Positions 1-8,656 are shown, numbered from the stretch's first letter. The stretch is DNA of 64,000 nucleotides from CBDHCC01 sp965219235 (GCA_965219235.1 OZ244721.1:2294001-2358000); one strand, 5' to 3'. Made by a program: numbers and translations. Notes: generated by a model not told the origin, from the letters alone.

Positions 1-2469
1 GATGACGGTGCAAGCAGGATCGGTAGCACTGGCGGCGGTTACGTTCCCAAAGCAGGCGGCGACGAGGTCACCGGGAAGGGGGGCGCCGATCGTGTCTTTG
101 ACCCGGATGTTGTAGTAATCGACGCTCAAATTGAATCCCGGGACAAAATCGGGCTGAAGGACAATACCAAGGGTGTACGTATCGGCTTTTTCCGGCTGCA
201 GGTTAATGTTGCCGCCCGCGTTGATGTTGGCCTGTCCAGCCGTCGGATTGGTGATCGCGCCGATGGTGCCTGCCGGAGCCCCTTGCGCCAGGCACACCGA
301 GCGCAGGTTGGCATTGGTGGTCGGCGCCGCACCTGCACACGGATCGATACCAAGGTTGGTGAGGCTCACCGACAGGGGCGTGAACAACTCGCCAATGTTG
401 GGCGCGCGGACAGCACGACTGTAGTTGCCACGCAGTTTAACGCCGTTTAGCGGCTCCCAGCTGCCACCAGCCTTGTAGGTCCAGGTATCATAGCCGGGAC
501 TGCCTGCGGCATCGATCTCATATCTTGAATACCGCGCTCCAGCCTCCAGCGTAAGGCTTTCGAACAGTGGCCGATCTTCGATCAGCGGTGCGATGACCTC
601 ACCAAACGCTTCGTAGACGTGATACGCGCCGCGGAATGGCGTCGTGGCGCCCCCAGTACCCCCTAACGCGCCGGGCGTCTGGGCAAGGCTGTCAGCCGAC
701 TGCTCCGCCGTGTACCGACGATATTCGCCGCCCAAGGCGACGCCGATCGGATTGGTCGCCAACGGCAATCCGAAGCCGAGATCGCCCGAGATTGTTCCCT
801 GCACCTGGCCGAGCGTGGTTTTGTTCGCTGCGGTGGCGTTGGTCGACAGGAACGATGCCGCTTGGGGACTGATCGTGCCAGCGTTTCCAAAGATATTGAC
901 GGGCACGCAGTTGTTGGACGTATCCTGACACATTGGGCTGGTCGCCGTGCCGTTGACCAGCAGTCCTTGGCGGAGCCGCGAGGTCACGACGTAGTTCTGA
1001 AACGTCTGCGTGTTTTCGCTTTCGCCGTAGGAGCCGTTGACGTCCCAGTTCAGGCTATGCGTGAGCTCACCGCCGATGCCCATGTGATAATCGAACACCT
1101 GCGTTTGGAAGTCGTTGAGGCGTGAGCCGACCTCAACCGTTCTGCGGTTCAACGTCACGCCCACCGTGCGGTAATTCGGATCGGCCGGTCCCGAGGCGGT
1201 CGCAGCCGCCGCGCATTGGGCGGGCGTAAATCTGGGGGTATAGACGTTCTGCGGGGAGCCTGCGGGCGGACCCCCAGGGGTTCCCGGGGCCGGCGCCACA
1301 TTGAACGCGCAAAACTGGTTTCTCAAACCTGCCGGCAAAAAGGGATTGTTGAGATTGATCGTGACGTTCTCGCCGAACGATCCAGACGGTGCCACGATCG
1401 TGCTGACCTTGTTCTTCGAGTACAGGCCACGAGCGTAAACGCGGATGCGATCGGTGACGTCGTAGTTGGCCTGTGCGTAGATATTGAACCGCTCGAAAGG
1501 CGTCTGGAATATGTTGAATGGGTTGAAATTGAACGGCGCGAACAAGCTTTGTTCCGCGAAGCCCGTCGCCGGGTTGATCTGACGAAGATTGTTGTTGCCG
1601 ACAGCGGGATTGGTGCTTGGCTGACCGGTCACCGGGTCGAGAGGCCGTGTCCCGCTAAACCGCGACGGAACCGAGGTTCCGGAGCCGGTTTCCGTGCCCG
1701 AGAACGAGTCGATCTGGAATGCCGAAAAATCGCGGTCGCCTTGGTAGATCGGGTCGGCACGCTGGTAGCCGAGGCTAAGGACCGCGTTGCCGCGGCCATC
1801 CTCGAAATTGCCGCCGACCGTCGCGTCCACCCGGAATATGTTGCCGTCGCCGCGCTCGGTAATCTGCTCGGATGCAGCCACCTCGAGTCCGGTAAAGTTG
1901 CGCTTGGTGACGAAATTCACGACGCCCGTGATCGCGTCGGCACCGTAAGTCGTGACCGCGGCTCCGGTCAGAGCGTCGACGCGATCGATCAGCGCCAGCG
2001 GGATGTTGTTGAGGTCGACCCGGCCAACGAAGTTCGACGGAACCAGCCGCGAACCGTTCAGCAGAACGATGTTTCGGTTTGAGCCAAGGCCTCGCAGATC
2101 AACGTATGACGCGCCGCCGTTACCGTTGTTGACCGCCGAACCAATGTTGGGAACAACGCCTGGCAATTCACGCAACACGTCTTCCGCGGTGTTCGATTGA
2201 CGCAGTTCGATTTCCTCCGATGTGGTGACGTTGACGGGAGTGGATTGCTCGAGATTAGGATTTTTAATCAGCGATCCCGTGATGACGATCCCGTTGTCCA
2301 ACTCCTGAGTGTCGGGAGTTTGAACGGTGGGATCCTCGGAGGTGGTCGTCCCCGGAACCGATTGCGTGCTTGCCGACTGCGCGTGAGCCGGAGTGTTCAC
2401 CATGGCCAGAGCGATCGCCAGCGGCGCTGCGCCCCCTCGAAGGATAAGAAGGTGGTTTGATCGTGTCAC
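1..2469 (-). CDS. TonB-dependent receptor, 3' end outside the window
   Basis: Outer-membrane active transporter for an unknown ligand, driven by TonB-ExbBD. The reading frame starts at a GTG at 2469, preceded by an AGGGAG ribosome site, and stays open to base 1, giving 823 codons. The N-terminus is a signal peptide ending near AHAQ, followed by a TonB-box-like stretch (GIVITGSLIKNPN) and a plug domain with the typical text ELPGVVP, SRLVPSNF and YGADAITGVVNFVTKRNF. The rest is barrel, including a late GAPLPGDLVAACFG stretch. It is read away from the operon at 2963-5711 across a 493-base divergent gap. Substrate cannot be told from sequence. The C-terminal barrel and terminal aromatic residue lie beyond the window. 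Confidence 0.93.
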   Translation of the reverse strand, partial: MTRSNHLLILRGGAAPLAIALAMVNTPAHAQSASTQSVPGTTTSEDPTVQTPDTQELDNGIVITGSLIKNPNLEQSTPVNVTTSEEIELRQSNTAEDVLRELPGVVPNIGSAVNNGNGGASYVDLRGLGSNRNIVLLNGSRLVPSNFVGRVDLNNIPLALIDRVDALTGAAVTTYGADAITGVVNFVTKRNFTGLEVAASEQITERGDGNIFRVDATVGGNFEDGRGNAVLSLGYQRADPIYQGDRDFSAFQIDSFSGTETGSGTSVPSRFSGTRPLDPVTGQPSTNPAVGNNNLRQINPATGFAEQSLFAPFNFNPFNIFQTPFERFNIYAQANYDVTDRIRVYARGLYSKNKVSTIVAPSGSFGENVTINLNNPFLPAGLRNQFCAFNVAPAPGTPGGPPAGSPQNVYTPRFTPAQCAAAATASGPADPNYRTVGVTLNRRTVEVGSRLNDFQTQVFDYHMGIGGELTHSLNWDVNGSYGESENTQTFQNYVVTSRLRQGLLVNGTATSPMCQDTSNNCVPVNIFGNAGTISPQAASFLSTNATAANKTTLGQVQGTISGDLGFGLPLATNPIGVALGGEYRRYTAEQSADSLAQTPGALGGTGGATTPFRGAYHVYEAFGEVIAPLIEDRPLFESLTLEAGARYSRYEIDAAGSPGYDTWTYKAGGSWEPLNGVKLRGNYSRAVRAPNIGELFTPLSVSLTNLGIDPCAGAAPTTNANLRSVCLAQGAPAGTIGAITNPTAGQANINAGGNINLQPEKADTYTLGIVLQPDFVPGFNLSVDYYNIRVKDTIGAPLPGDLVAACFGNVTAASATDPACTVI

Positions 2470-2962
2470 GGTGAACTCCCTGGTTGGCGATCTGTCGCTG
2501 GCATTCACGACAGTCTCGCCGACCAGGCTCGCAACTTATTTTCAGTTGGTAAATAGTTCTGGTGTGACTTATAACCATATTCGACAAGAGTGTTGCACCA
2601 GCGTTACATCCGATGACGTTGAGCAGCATCTACTCGACATTCGGCAGCAGATTACAAATATTATAAACAAATCGAACTAGGGCATGGTCTAACCGATAGA
2701 CTGCCGTGTCGACATTTCACCAGCTGGGCCTGATTCGGCATACATTAAAACTCAACTGCGTAGTGAGTCAGACGCTGCTGCCACTCTGCTCCAATTTTCG
2801 TGTTTTGTCGAGCGAATTGGTCGTTTAACCGCTTTTTTGTGCCGCTCGGCAACAGGAAGGTGGCAACCAGACTTCTTCTTTTCAATTGTTTGCCCGAGTT
2901 GATCCTGCAGACCTTGATCCGCAGGCTCTTCGGTAAGGTTTCTAACCCTCTAGGCAGACATA
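2470..2962. other. Divergent intergenic region, AT-richer than surroundings
   Basis: This 493-base gap separates the leftward TonB receptor from the rightward operon at 2963. It is visibly AT-richer than most of the window, especially around 2540-2900. It presumably holds both promoters. I see no convincing sigma70 pair, operator dyad or RNA gene, and the short frames inside it do not look like protein. Confidence 0.5.
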
Positions 2963-4045
2963 GTGCGGCAATATAATATTGATGAGCTGGGCCGCCACAA
3001 TTTCACCCGAGCCGCTGCTGGTGAGGGTCGCGCCGCCGTTCCGTCAGTCGCTGGCAATGGGTCGGCCATATCCTTACGACAACCAGCAGGCCGCTTGGTC
3101 GACAAGGTCATATCCTCGTGCGACGCGATCACCGTAAGTGCTGCCGGCGGCAAAAGATTTACGCTGGCCGGCGTCGGCGCGCGCGCGAACGACATCAGGA
3201 CCGTCTACTCCCGTTATGTGCTCCAGAGGGACGTCTCTGACTGGTGCTGCGAGCTCGTTCGATCATCGGACCCTTACCTCCATCCGAACAATCCATTTTT
3301 GCGGGTGCCCAGCGAACGCTTCTGGCTTGAATGGGCGGGAGAAGGACCCGGCCAAGGAAGAATAGGGACTCTGGTGTATGCCGCGAGGAATGGGCGCAGC
3401 GGGGTGATTACCGGCTACTATGAAAGGACCGATGGCCAAGCGGACCTCCTGATCCTGGACTTCCACTTCGATCTTGACGGCCCCATTGCCGGTGAGACGA
3501 ACGACATTGATCGCTTCAGATTCAGAAATGCCGATCATCCGCAATTGGATTCGCTGTTCGTCCATGCGGTCGCCGTGCTCGATCCATCGTGGACGCCTTA
3601 CCTTCGTCACACGCGCCGCGGGACCCTCCGGCAAGCTGTCACCGAATGCATCGCTTCCAGTTGGTACCTGCTGCCCTTCGTGCTCGCCTTCTCGGCGCTG
3701 ATGCAAAGTCAAGGCACGCTGCGCGCGATACCGTCCGACCTTGCAAGGTTGAACCGCAGGCGCAGCAGGCAAGGACGCCCGGAGCTGCAGGAGCACCTCG
3801 AGGTGCGCCTCGATCTATCCAGACAGACTGCCGCAGTCGAAAGGGGCGCGACACCGGGAAGTTCGCGTGCTGCGCCTAGACTGCATTATGTAAGGGGCCA
3901 CGTCGTCCACCGGAATGGCCGCTCGTTCTGGCGAGCCCCCCACCTCCGCGGTAGAGCAGACGCTGCGATAAAGACTAGGACAGCACACGTGAGCGGATCC
4001 CCCACCGCACTGAGGCTGCCCGATATATTGAAAGGGAAAAGCTGA
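2963..4045 (+). CDS. Conserved hypothetical protein, first gene of the AspH operon
   Basis: A 360-residue protein I cannot assign to a function. It begins with GTG at 2963. The first 60 residues look poorly structured, so a later start is possible. The middle is rich in aromatic and charged residues (SERFWLEWAGEG, LLILDFHFDLDG), with one hydrophobic stretch near residues 232-246 (SSWYLLPFVLAFSAL). The C-terminus carries a VRGHVVHRNGRSFW...PHLRG pattern, which I recall from uncharacterised and phage-associated proteins. The stop overlaps the next start by one base (TGATG), so it is probably co-translated with the SnoaL-like protein and the AspH-type hydroxylase. Confidence 0.7.
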   Translation: MRQYNIDELGRHNFTRAAAGEGRAAVPSVAGNGSAISLRQPAGRLVDKVISSCDAITVSAAGGKRFTLAGVGARANDIRTVYSRYVLQRDVSDWCCELVRSSDPYLHPNNPFLRVPSERFWLEWAGEGPGQGRIGTLVYAARNGRSGVITGYYERTDGQADLLILDFHFDLDGPIAGETNDIDRFRFRNADHPQLDSLFVHAVAVLDPSWTPYLRHTRRGTLRQAVTECIASSWYLLPFVLAFSALMQSQGTLRAIPSDLARLNRRRSRQGRPELQEHLEVRLDLSRQTAAVERGATPGSSRAAPRLHYVRGHVVHRNGRSFWRAPHLRGRADAAIKTRTAHVSGSPTALRLPDILKGKS

Positions 4046-4533
4046 TGACGATTGCGACACTCCCGGCTCACACCGCCTCCGCAATAGTTTTGGAAGCACC
4101 TGCGCGTACCGCCGATGCTGACGCCGCTATCGTATCGGCGCTTGATCTTGCGTTCCAGGCCGCGGTCAAGCGCAACGACGCCTCAGCGATCGACCGGATC
4201 CTGCATCCGACGTTTTACCTTGTCCTCGGCAACGGTTCGATAGTGACTCGCGACGAAGTCATCGCGGAGGCGCGAGCAGGGCTCATCAATTACGCGGTCC
4301 AGGATGAAGATCCCGGCACGCAGACTGTTCGCGTTTGGGGCGACACGGCGGTCGTCACCGCTCGCCTCCGGATCCGCGGTGTGCGCGAAGGTATTCGGTT
4401 CGATCGGCTCTTGTGGTTCAGCGACACTTACGTGCGCACGCCGGGGGGATGGAAATACGCCTTTGCCCAAGCCTCGCTTCCGCTTCCACGCGAAGGAAGC
4501 GAGCGAACGCAAGCGCATGCCGGGGGACTGTGA
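4045..4533 (+). CDS. SnoaL/NTF2-like (DUF4440-type) protein
   Basis: A 162-residue protein with an NTF2-like cone fold of the DUF4440/SnoaL type. The pattern is ALDLAFQAAVKRNDASAIDRI, then HPTFYLVLGNGSIVTRDEV, then RVWGDTAVVTARLRIRG and a final TPGGWKYAFAQASLPL strand. Such proteins bind or isomerise small molecules or simply dimerise, so function here is open. The ATG at 4045 shares one base with the upstream stop and follows an AAGGGA ribosome site. Its own stop overlaps the GTG start of the AspH-type gene in a GTGA. The N-terminal 25 residues are extra to the usual domain. Confidence 0.82.
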   Translation: MTIATLPAHTASAIVLEAPARTADADAAIVSALDLAFQAAVKRNDASAIDRILHPTFYLVLGNGSIVTRDEVIAEARAGLINYAVQDEDPGTQTVRVWGDTAVVTARLRIRGVREGIRFDRLLWFSDTYVRTPGGWKYAFAQASLPLPREGSERTQAHAGGL

Positions 4534-5711
4534 GTCGCCTCAGTCGAGCTGAGGCCGAAATGCTGACGCGGGAAGCAATCGGCGCACTGCGCCGGCATGA
4601 CCCGCTACTCGCACAGTCTAAACTCGACCTGTTGGTGGCGGGCGCCGCGGATTACCCTATCCCTTGGACCTTGATCGCGCAGGCCGCCGAAGCCCGTAAA
4701 GACGGTGACGCTGCAGAGGCCGCGCTCAGCCGGCAGCTCGCGATCGATAACCGGGACCTTGCCGCATTGCTCATGATGGCGGCATCGAGAGCGCGTCGCG
4801 GTGATGATCGAGCGGCGCAGGCCTTCTATCGAACCGCGTTCCAGGTAGCGGTCCAACCTAAGTCTAATATAACGCCCGCGCTCGCAGCCATGCTTCGTAC
4901 GGGCGAGGCGTTCGTCGCGCAGTCTGATTGCCGGTTCGCCGCGCATGTCGAACAGGCGATTGCCAGTCTTGAAATCGGAGGGCGCGCGCCAGCCGCTCGG
5001 TTGCGCCATGCGCTAGACCTGCTTTTCGGCCGCAGTGAGCTGCATCTTCAGCAACCGTCGATGTTCTACTTCCCTGGGTTGCCCCAACGTCCCTTCTTCG
5101 AGCGCGGCGAATTTGCGTGGGTTGCTGATCTGGAAGCCGCCGCTCCCGCCATCCGTGAGGAAGTGTTGACGATCCTCGCCGACGGGGCCGGGCTTGAGCC
5201 TTACGTCGAACGCACGATTGACCGTCCGGCGCCGGCCAACCACTTGATGAACGACCCGCGCTGGAGCGCATTCCACATCTGGCGGACCGGACAGCTCGTG
5301 ATGCCGAACGCACATCTTTGTCCGAATACCGTTGCAGCGCTGCAGCGATTGCCGATGCCGATCATCGAGAACCGCTCGCCAATGGCGCTCTTTTCGGTTC
5401 TGCGACCTGGCACCCACATCCGTCCGCACAATGGGCTGCTCAACACTCGCCTGATCTGTCATCTGCCTATCATCGCGCCGCAAGATTGCGGCCTTCGCGT
5501 CGGCGCTGAGACGCGGAATTGGCACGATAGCGAATGTCTGATTTTCGACGATTCGATCGAGCATGAAGCCTGGAATCACAGCAATCAAACCCGCGTGGTC
5601 CTCCTATTCGAAGTATGGCGACCCGAGTTGGACGAGCCTGAGCGTACGGCGCTCGCAACGATCTTCGAGGCAATCGACAGCTACCGCGGTCCGCAGCAAG
5701 ATGGTCATTAG
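4530..5711 (+). CDS. TPR plus aspartyl/asparaginyl beta-hydroxylase domain protein
   Basis: A 393-residue predicted Fe(II)/2-oxoglutarate-dependent hydroxylase of the AspH family. Residues 1-170 are helical TPR-like repeats and residues 175-365 form the jelly-roll. The core motifs are visible: LRPGTHIRPHNG (His about 300), NTRLICHLPI (substrate/2OG Arg) and IFDDSIEHEAWNHS (His about 345), then FEVWRP. As in AspH relatives, the carboxylate of the usual facial triad is replaced (Gly after the first His), leaving a two-His site. I chose the GTG at 4530 because it overlaps the previous stop (GTGA) and has a GGGGGA ribosome site. A longer frame from 4335 only runs inside the upstream gene. Substrate unknown, possibly a peptide or small metabolite. 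Confidence 0.88.
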   Translation: MSRLSRAEAEMLTREAIGALRRHDPLLAQSKLDLLVAGAADYPIPWTLIAQAAEARKDGDAAEAALSRQLAIDNRDLAALLMMAASRARRGDDRAAQAFYRTAFQVAVQPKSNITPALAAMLRTGEAFVAQSDCRFAAHVEQAIASLEIGGRAPAARLRHALDLLFGRSELHLQQPSMFYFPGLPQRPFFERGEFAWVADLEAAAPAIREEVLTILADGAGLEPYVERTIDRPAPANHLMNDPRWSAFHIWRTGQLVMPNAHLCPNTVAALQRLPMPIIENRSPMALFSVLRPGTHIRPHNGLLNTRLICHLPIIAPQDCGLRVGAETRNWHDSECLIFDDSIEHEAWNHSNQTRVVLLFEVWRPELDEPERTALATIFEAIDSYRGPQQDGH

Positions 5712-5725
5712 TGCGCCCGCTGCGT

Positions 5726-6520
5726 TTATCGAGTGGATCGGATAAGCCGCAATTTCAGCGCCTTGCCATAGACCCGTCCGAGAGGAAACTGACTTCCATC
5801 CTTCAGAACTACTGCACGACCTCCAGCACGCGCTCGCGTGATCCTGTCGATACAGTCGATGTTCACCACTGCCGATCGATGCACGCGAATGAAAGCCGAC
5901 GGATCCAATTTTTGCATCAATCGATCAAGCGACGAGCGCAAGAGATGCTCCCGACCATATGCGCGCATGCACGCATAGTCGTCCTTCGCCACGATGCTTT
6001 CGATTGCGTCCGTGGGTAATCGTACTTGGTCACGTCCTCGTTCACGAACCCATAGGGCGGCCTCGTATCCCCGGCCTGGCAGTTCGGGCGACGTTCCTAT
6101 TGGCCGTAGATAATCGCGCGCAGGTCGGACGTCCAGTCCATGACGATAGTTTGGCAGACAGCGGCTAGCCTTAGTGAGCACATGCTCGAGCTTAAGTGGA
6201 TCGCATGGCATTAGTAGATATCCGATCGCGCCGATCTCAACCGCGCGGAGAGCGTAGCGGTCATCGCGGGCAACGAGGGCGATGAAAATTCCATCCTCTG
6301 ACGCCAAAGCCGCAGCCGCTTCGATCCCGTCGGGGCTATTGGTGTTGACGCCTAGGAACACGATGTCCGGTCTGCTGCGAAGAACCGCGGCATGAAGATC
6401 GCTGGCTTCAGCGGTATAATAAACGATTTGAGCTCCACGGTCCGCGACCAGTACCGCCAGCTGCCGCGCAGCGGCCGGGCTGTCGGCGGCGATCGCAACG
6501 CGAATCGGCATTCCAGCCAT
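5726..6520 (-). CDS. LytTR-family response regulator with degenerate receiver
   Basis: A transcription factor with an N-terminal CheY-like receiver and a C-terminal LytTR DNA-binding domain. The LytTR part is clear: DYACMRAYGREHLLRSSLDRLMQ, then LDPSAFIRVHRSAVVNIDCI. The receiver keeps the fold (IRVAIAADSPAAARQLAVL, AVEIGAIGYLLMPCDP) but the phospho-acceptor position reads IVFLGVNTN instead of LDxxMP, so Asp is replaced by Gly. It may work without phosphorylation. Start is uncertain: I chose ATG 6520, just before the first receiver strand (an ATG at 6511 also fits), while the open frame extends to 6622. It converges on the AspH gene with a 14-base gap. Confidence 0.85.
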   Translation of the reverse strand: MAGMPIRVAIAADSPAAARQLAVLVADRGAQIVYYTAEASDLHAAVLRSRPDIVFLGVNTNSPDGIEAAAALASEDGIFIALVARDDRYALRAVEIGAIGYLLMPCDPLKLEHVLTKASRCLPNYRHGLDVRPARDYLRPIGTSPELPGRGYEAALWVRERGRDQVRLPTDAIESIVAKDDYACMRAYGREHLLRSSLDRLMQKLDPSAFIRVHRSAVVNIDCIDRITRARAGGRAVVLKDGSQFPLGRVYGKALKLRLIRSTR

Positions 6521-6642
6521 CGAGAATTTGTCTGAGCTTTCGCGCGACGCTGACACAACTGGATACCGGGACGGACAGGTATTCGCGAGCATCTCCATGC
6601 TCGACGCGCTACATGTCAGCACGGTTTCATGCTTTCAGGAAA

Positions 6643-7170
6643 CTATGGTTCCAGGCGGCATGGGCGAGAGTTTTCGCGCGCTCGCTGCGCCATCGGTGGG
6701 GATGGCATGATCTCGCCGGAACTAATAAAGTAACTGAGCAAGCTCCTTACCGAATGCAAGTTGTAGCGATCCCACCAAGACGGCACCAGCGACCCCGGTT
6801 GCTCTACCGACCGCCGCCCGACGCGAGAGCACACGTAGTTTGAGAGGCCGCAGATCACGACCACCATCTCAACGCACTGCCGATTGATTTTTCCAAACAA
6901 CATGTGACTTGCCCATTCATGCAGAAAATTGCCGAAGCCGCCGCGCGAATGTGGATACCACTGGATGGTCGCGGGATGCATCGGCAGATTGAGGACAAGG
7001 TGGCTGAGCACGGCCCCTACGAGGACAAGGGCGACACTGGCGTCCCGACGCCACCATGGCGCACTCACCAGCAACGCTTGCACGATGATCGACACGAACA
7101 AATGCGACCAGCCGTCGAACCACGCGCCGGGCTCGACGCTCTCCAGCCCATTGACCGAAAGCCGAGCCAT
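6643..7170 (-). pseudogene. Truncated membrane protein next to the IS3 element
   Basis: This 175-codon frame encodes membrane helices in its first part (WSHLFVSIIVQALLVSAP, VALVLVGAVLSHLVLNLP) and a later one (VEMVVVICGLSNYVCSRVG). The SHLVLNLPMHPATIQWYPHS stretch resembles the SH-x-LLD-x-H pattern of membrane metal-dependent-hydrolase-like proteins. Those proteins have more helices upstream. Here the frame begins only 17 bases from the IS3 end, directly after an in-frame TGA, so the 5' part seems lost by insertion or deletion. The last 50 residues look non-coding. It could still be a short intact gene. Confidence 0.45.
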
Positions 7171-7245
7171 AAAACTGCAAGCTCACTGACCTGCTCCCCA
7201 GAATTCATGCCATTGGTAGGTTAGCTCGTCAGATGGAGACGAGCG

Positions 7246-7510
7246 ATGCGGCGAAGCCGATTTACCGAGGATCAGATCATAGGTGTGCTGCGCGAGCATG
7301 AGGTTGGGCGTGAAGACGGCCGATCTGTGCCGTAAGCACGGGATCAGCGATGCGACCTTTTACAACTGGAAGTCGAAGTACGGCGGGCTGTCGGTGTCCG
7401 ACGCGGCGCGGTTGCGGGCGCTCGAGGATGAGAACCGACGGCTGAAGAAGCTGCTGGCGGAATCGATGCTGGACGTGTCGGCGTTGAAGGATCTGCTGGG
7501 AAAAAACTGA
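7246..7510 (+). pseudogene. IS3 orfA (helix-turn-helix part of transposase), frameshifted
   Basis: OrfA supplies the DNA-binding part of the IS3 transposase. It opens at ATG 7246 with MRRSRFTEDQIIGVLREHE, then runs into a stop after GREDGRSVP. The correct continuation (GVKTADLCRKHGISDATFYN) is in another frame, starting around 7305. The text GAGGTTGGGCGTG has one base more than needed for the family reading E-A-G-V, so a single-base insertion near 7300-7308 breaks the gene. The rest of orfA, with its leucine-zipper-like LRALEDENRRLKKLLAES, is intact to the stop at 7510. Without intact OrfA the element should be unable to make OrfAB. Confidence 0.8.
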
Positions 7511-7536
7511 CCCGGTCTGCGGAGCGCTACGCTGCG

Positions 7537-8367
7537 GTGGAGAAGCTGATGGCCGATCACGGCTTTTCCGAGCGTCGCGCCTGCAGGCTGATCGGGGTCA
7601 ATCGGTCGGCATGGCAATATGAGCCGCTTCGCGGGCAGGACGATGCTGTTCGCGAGCGGATGCGCGAGATCGCGAACGAGCGTCGTCGGTTCGGCTATCG
7701 ACGGCTGGCAATCCTGCTGCGGCGTGAGGGCAAGGGCATGAACCTGAAGAAGGTGTACCGGCTGTATCGCGAGGAGCGGCTGACGGTGCGCAAGCGTGGT
7801 GGCCGCAAGCGCGCGCTGGGAACGCGGGCGCCGATGGCGATCCCGCAGGAACCCAATCAGCGCTGGTCGCTCGACTTCGTATCGGACTCGTTGGCCTGCG
7901 GCCGGCGGTTCCGCATGCTCAACGTCATCGACGACTACAGCCGGGAATGCCTGGGGTGCATCGTCGATACCTCGCTGTCGGGTCGGCGGGTCGTTCGCGA
8001 GCTGAGCGCCATCGCCAAGCGTCGCGGGCTGCCGTGCATGGTGGTCAGCGACAATGGAACCGAGTTGACCAGTCATGCCGTTCTCGCCTGGTGCCAGGAC
8101 ACCGGGGTCGAGTGGCATTACATCGCGCCGGGCAAGCCGCAGCAGAACGGCTTCGTCGAAAGCTTTAATGGTCGCTTGCGCGACGAGTGCCTGAACGAGC
8201 ACCTGTTCCCATCGCTGGCTGCGGCAAGACGGATCATCGAGGCATGGCGGACGGACTACAACACCGTGCGTCCGCACAGCAGCCTTGGCGGGTTGGCACC
8301 CGCCGAGTTTACCAACCGCCCCCGCGAGGGGCATATGGACACCGAAGCTAAGTTATTAGCGGCCTGA
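7537..8367 (+). CDS. IS3 orfB, DDE transposase catalytic part
   Basis: The integrase-like catalytic half of an IS3 transposase. An N-terminal HTH_21-type region (RRACRLIGVNRSAWQY, ERRRFGYRRLAILLRREG) precedes an rve domain with the acidic triad: Asp in RWSLDFVSD, Asp in MVVSDNGTE and Glu in NGFVESFNGRLRDE. The end has the family signature WRTDYNTVRPHSSLGGLAPAEF. The listed start is GTG 7537. The functional product would normally be made by -1 frameshifting at the A-tract from orfA, entering as KLTRSAERYAAVEKL. This frame has no defects, unlike orfA. Confidence 0.92.
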   Translation: MEKLMADHGFSERRACRLIGVNRSAWQYEPLRGQDDAVRERMREIANERRRFGYRRLAILLRREGKGMNLKKVYRLYREERLTVRKRGGRKRALGTRAPMAIPQEPNQRWSLDFVSDSLACGRRFRMLNVIDDYSRECLGCIVDTSLSGRRVVRELSAIAKRRGLPCMVVSDNGTELTSHAVLAWCQDTGVEWHYIAPGKPQQNGFVESFNGRLRDECLNEHLFPSLAAARRIIEAWRTDYNTVRPHSSLGGLAPAEFTNRPREGHMDTEAKLLAA

Positions 8368-8384
8368 AAAGGGGGAGCAGGTCA

Positions 8385-8581
8385 CCGGCACCACCACCAC
8401 CGCTCCCGGACGTTGAGCAGCGGCAACTTGTATTTGTGCCGCTCCCGCTCGCCGATCTGCTATGCCTGAGTTCGCCGGCAAGCGTCCCACAAAGTGGTCG
8501 CGCCGCTTACCTCCTGCTTACCTGCCTCAACAAAAGAGGGCGGGGTAAGCGCACAACCGTCTGCTAAACTTTTGGAAATAC
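8385..8581. other. Gap between IS3 and the 3' end of tRNA-Gly
   Basis: About 200 bases with no gene I can support. It includes a CCACCACCACCACC run and a short imperfect repeat CTTACCTCCTG/CTTACCTGCCTC. Its position directly beyond the tRNA 3' end is where an integrase end or attachment-site relic would be expected, but I cannot identify one. Confidence 0.4.
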
Positions 8582-8656
8582 TGGAGCGGGCGAAGGGATT
8601 CGAACCCTCGACCCCAACCTTGGCAAGGTTGTGCTCTACCCCTGAGCTACGCCCGC
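8582..8656 (-). tRNA. tRNA-Gly, anticodon GCC
   Basis: On the minus strand the gene starts GCGGGCGTAGCTCAGGGGT and folds fully: acceptor GCGGGCG/CGCCCGC, D arm, anticodon stem AACCT around the loop with GCC, and T arm GAGGG-TTCGAAT-CCCTT. The discriminator is T and CCA is encoded at 8584-8582. Its 3' end faces the accessory block 1-8581, the usual orientation for an integration site. Confidence 0.97.

Larger units (their letters stand above)
7187..8384 (+). mobile_element. IS3-family insertion sequence, 1198 bp, probably IS407 group
   Basis: Terminal inverted repeats are visible: TGACCTGCTCCCC at 7187 and its inverse GGGGAGCAGGTCA ending at 8384. Inside are two overlapping frames of the orfA/orfB type with a slippery A-tract at the junction (GGGAAAAAACTGA, about 7498-7510). 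IS407-group elements normally leave a 4-base duplication, but the flanks (TCAC on the left, CCGG on the right) do not match. This suggests recombination or a flank deletion after insertion. The left flank is a truncated membrane-protein gene and the right flank leads to tRNA-Gly. Confidence 0.92.
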
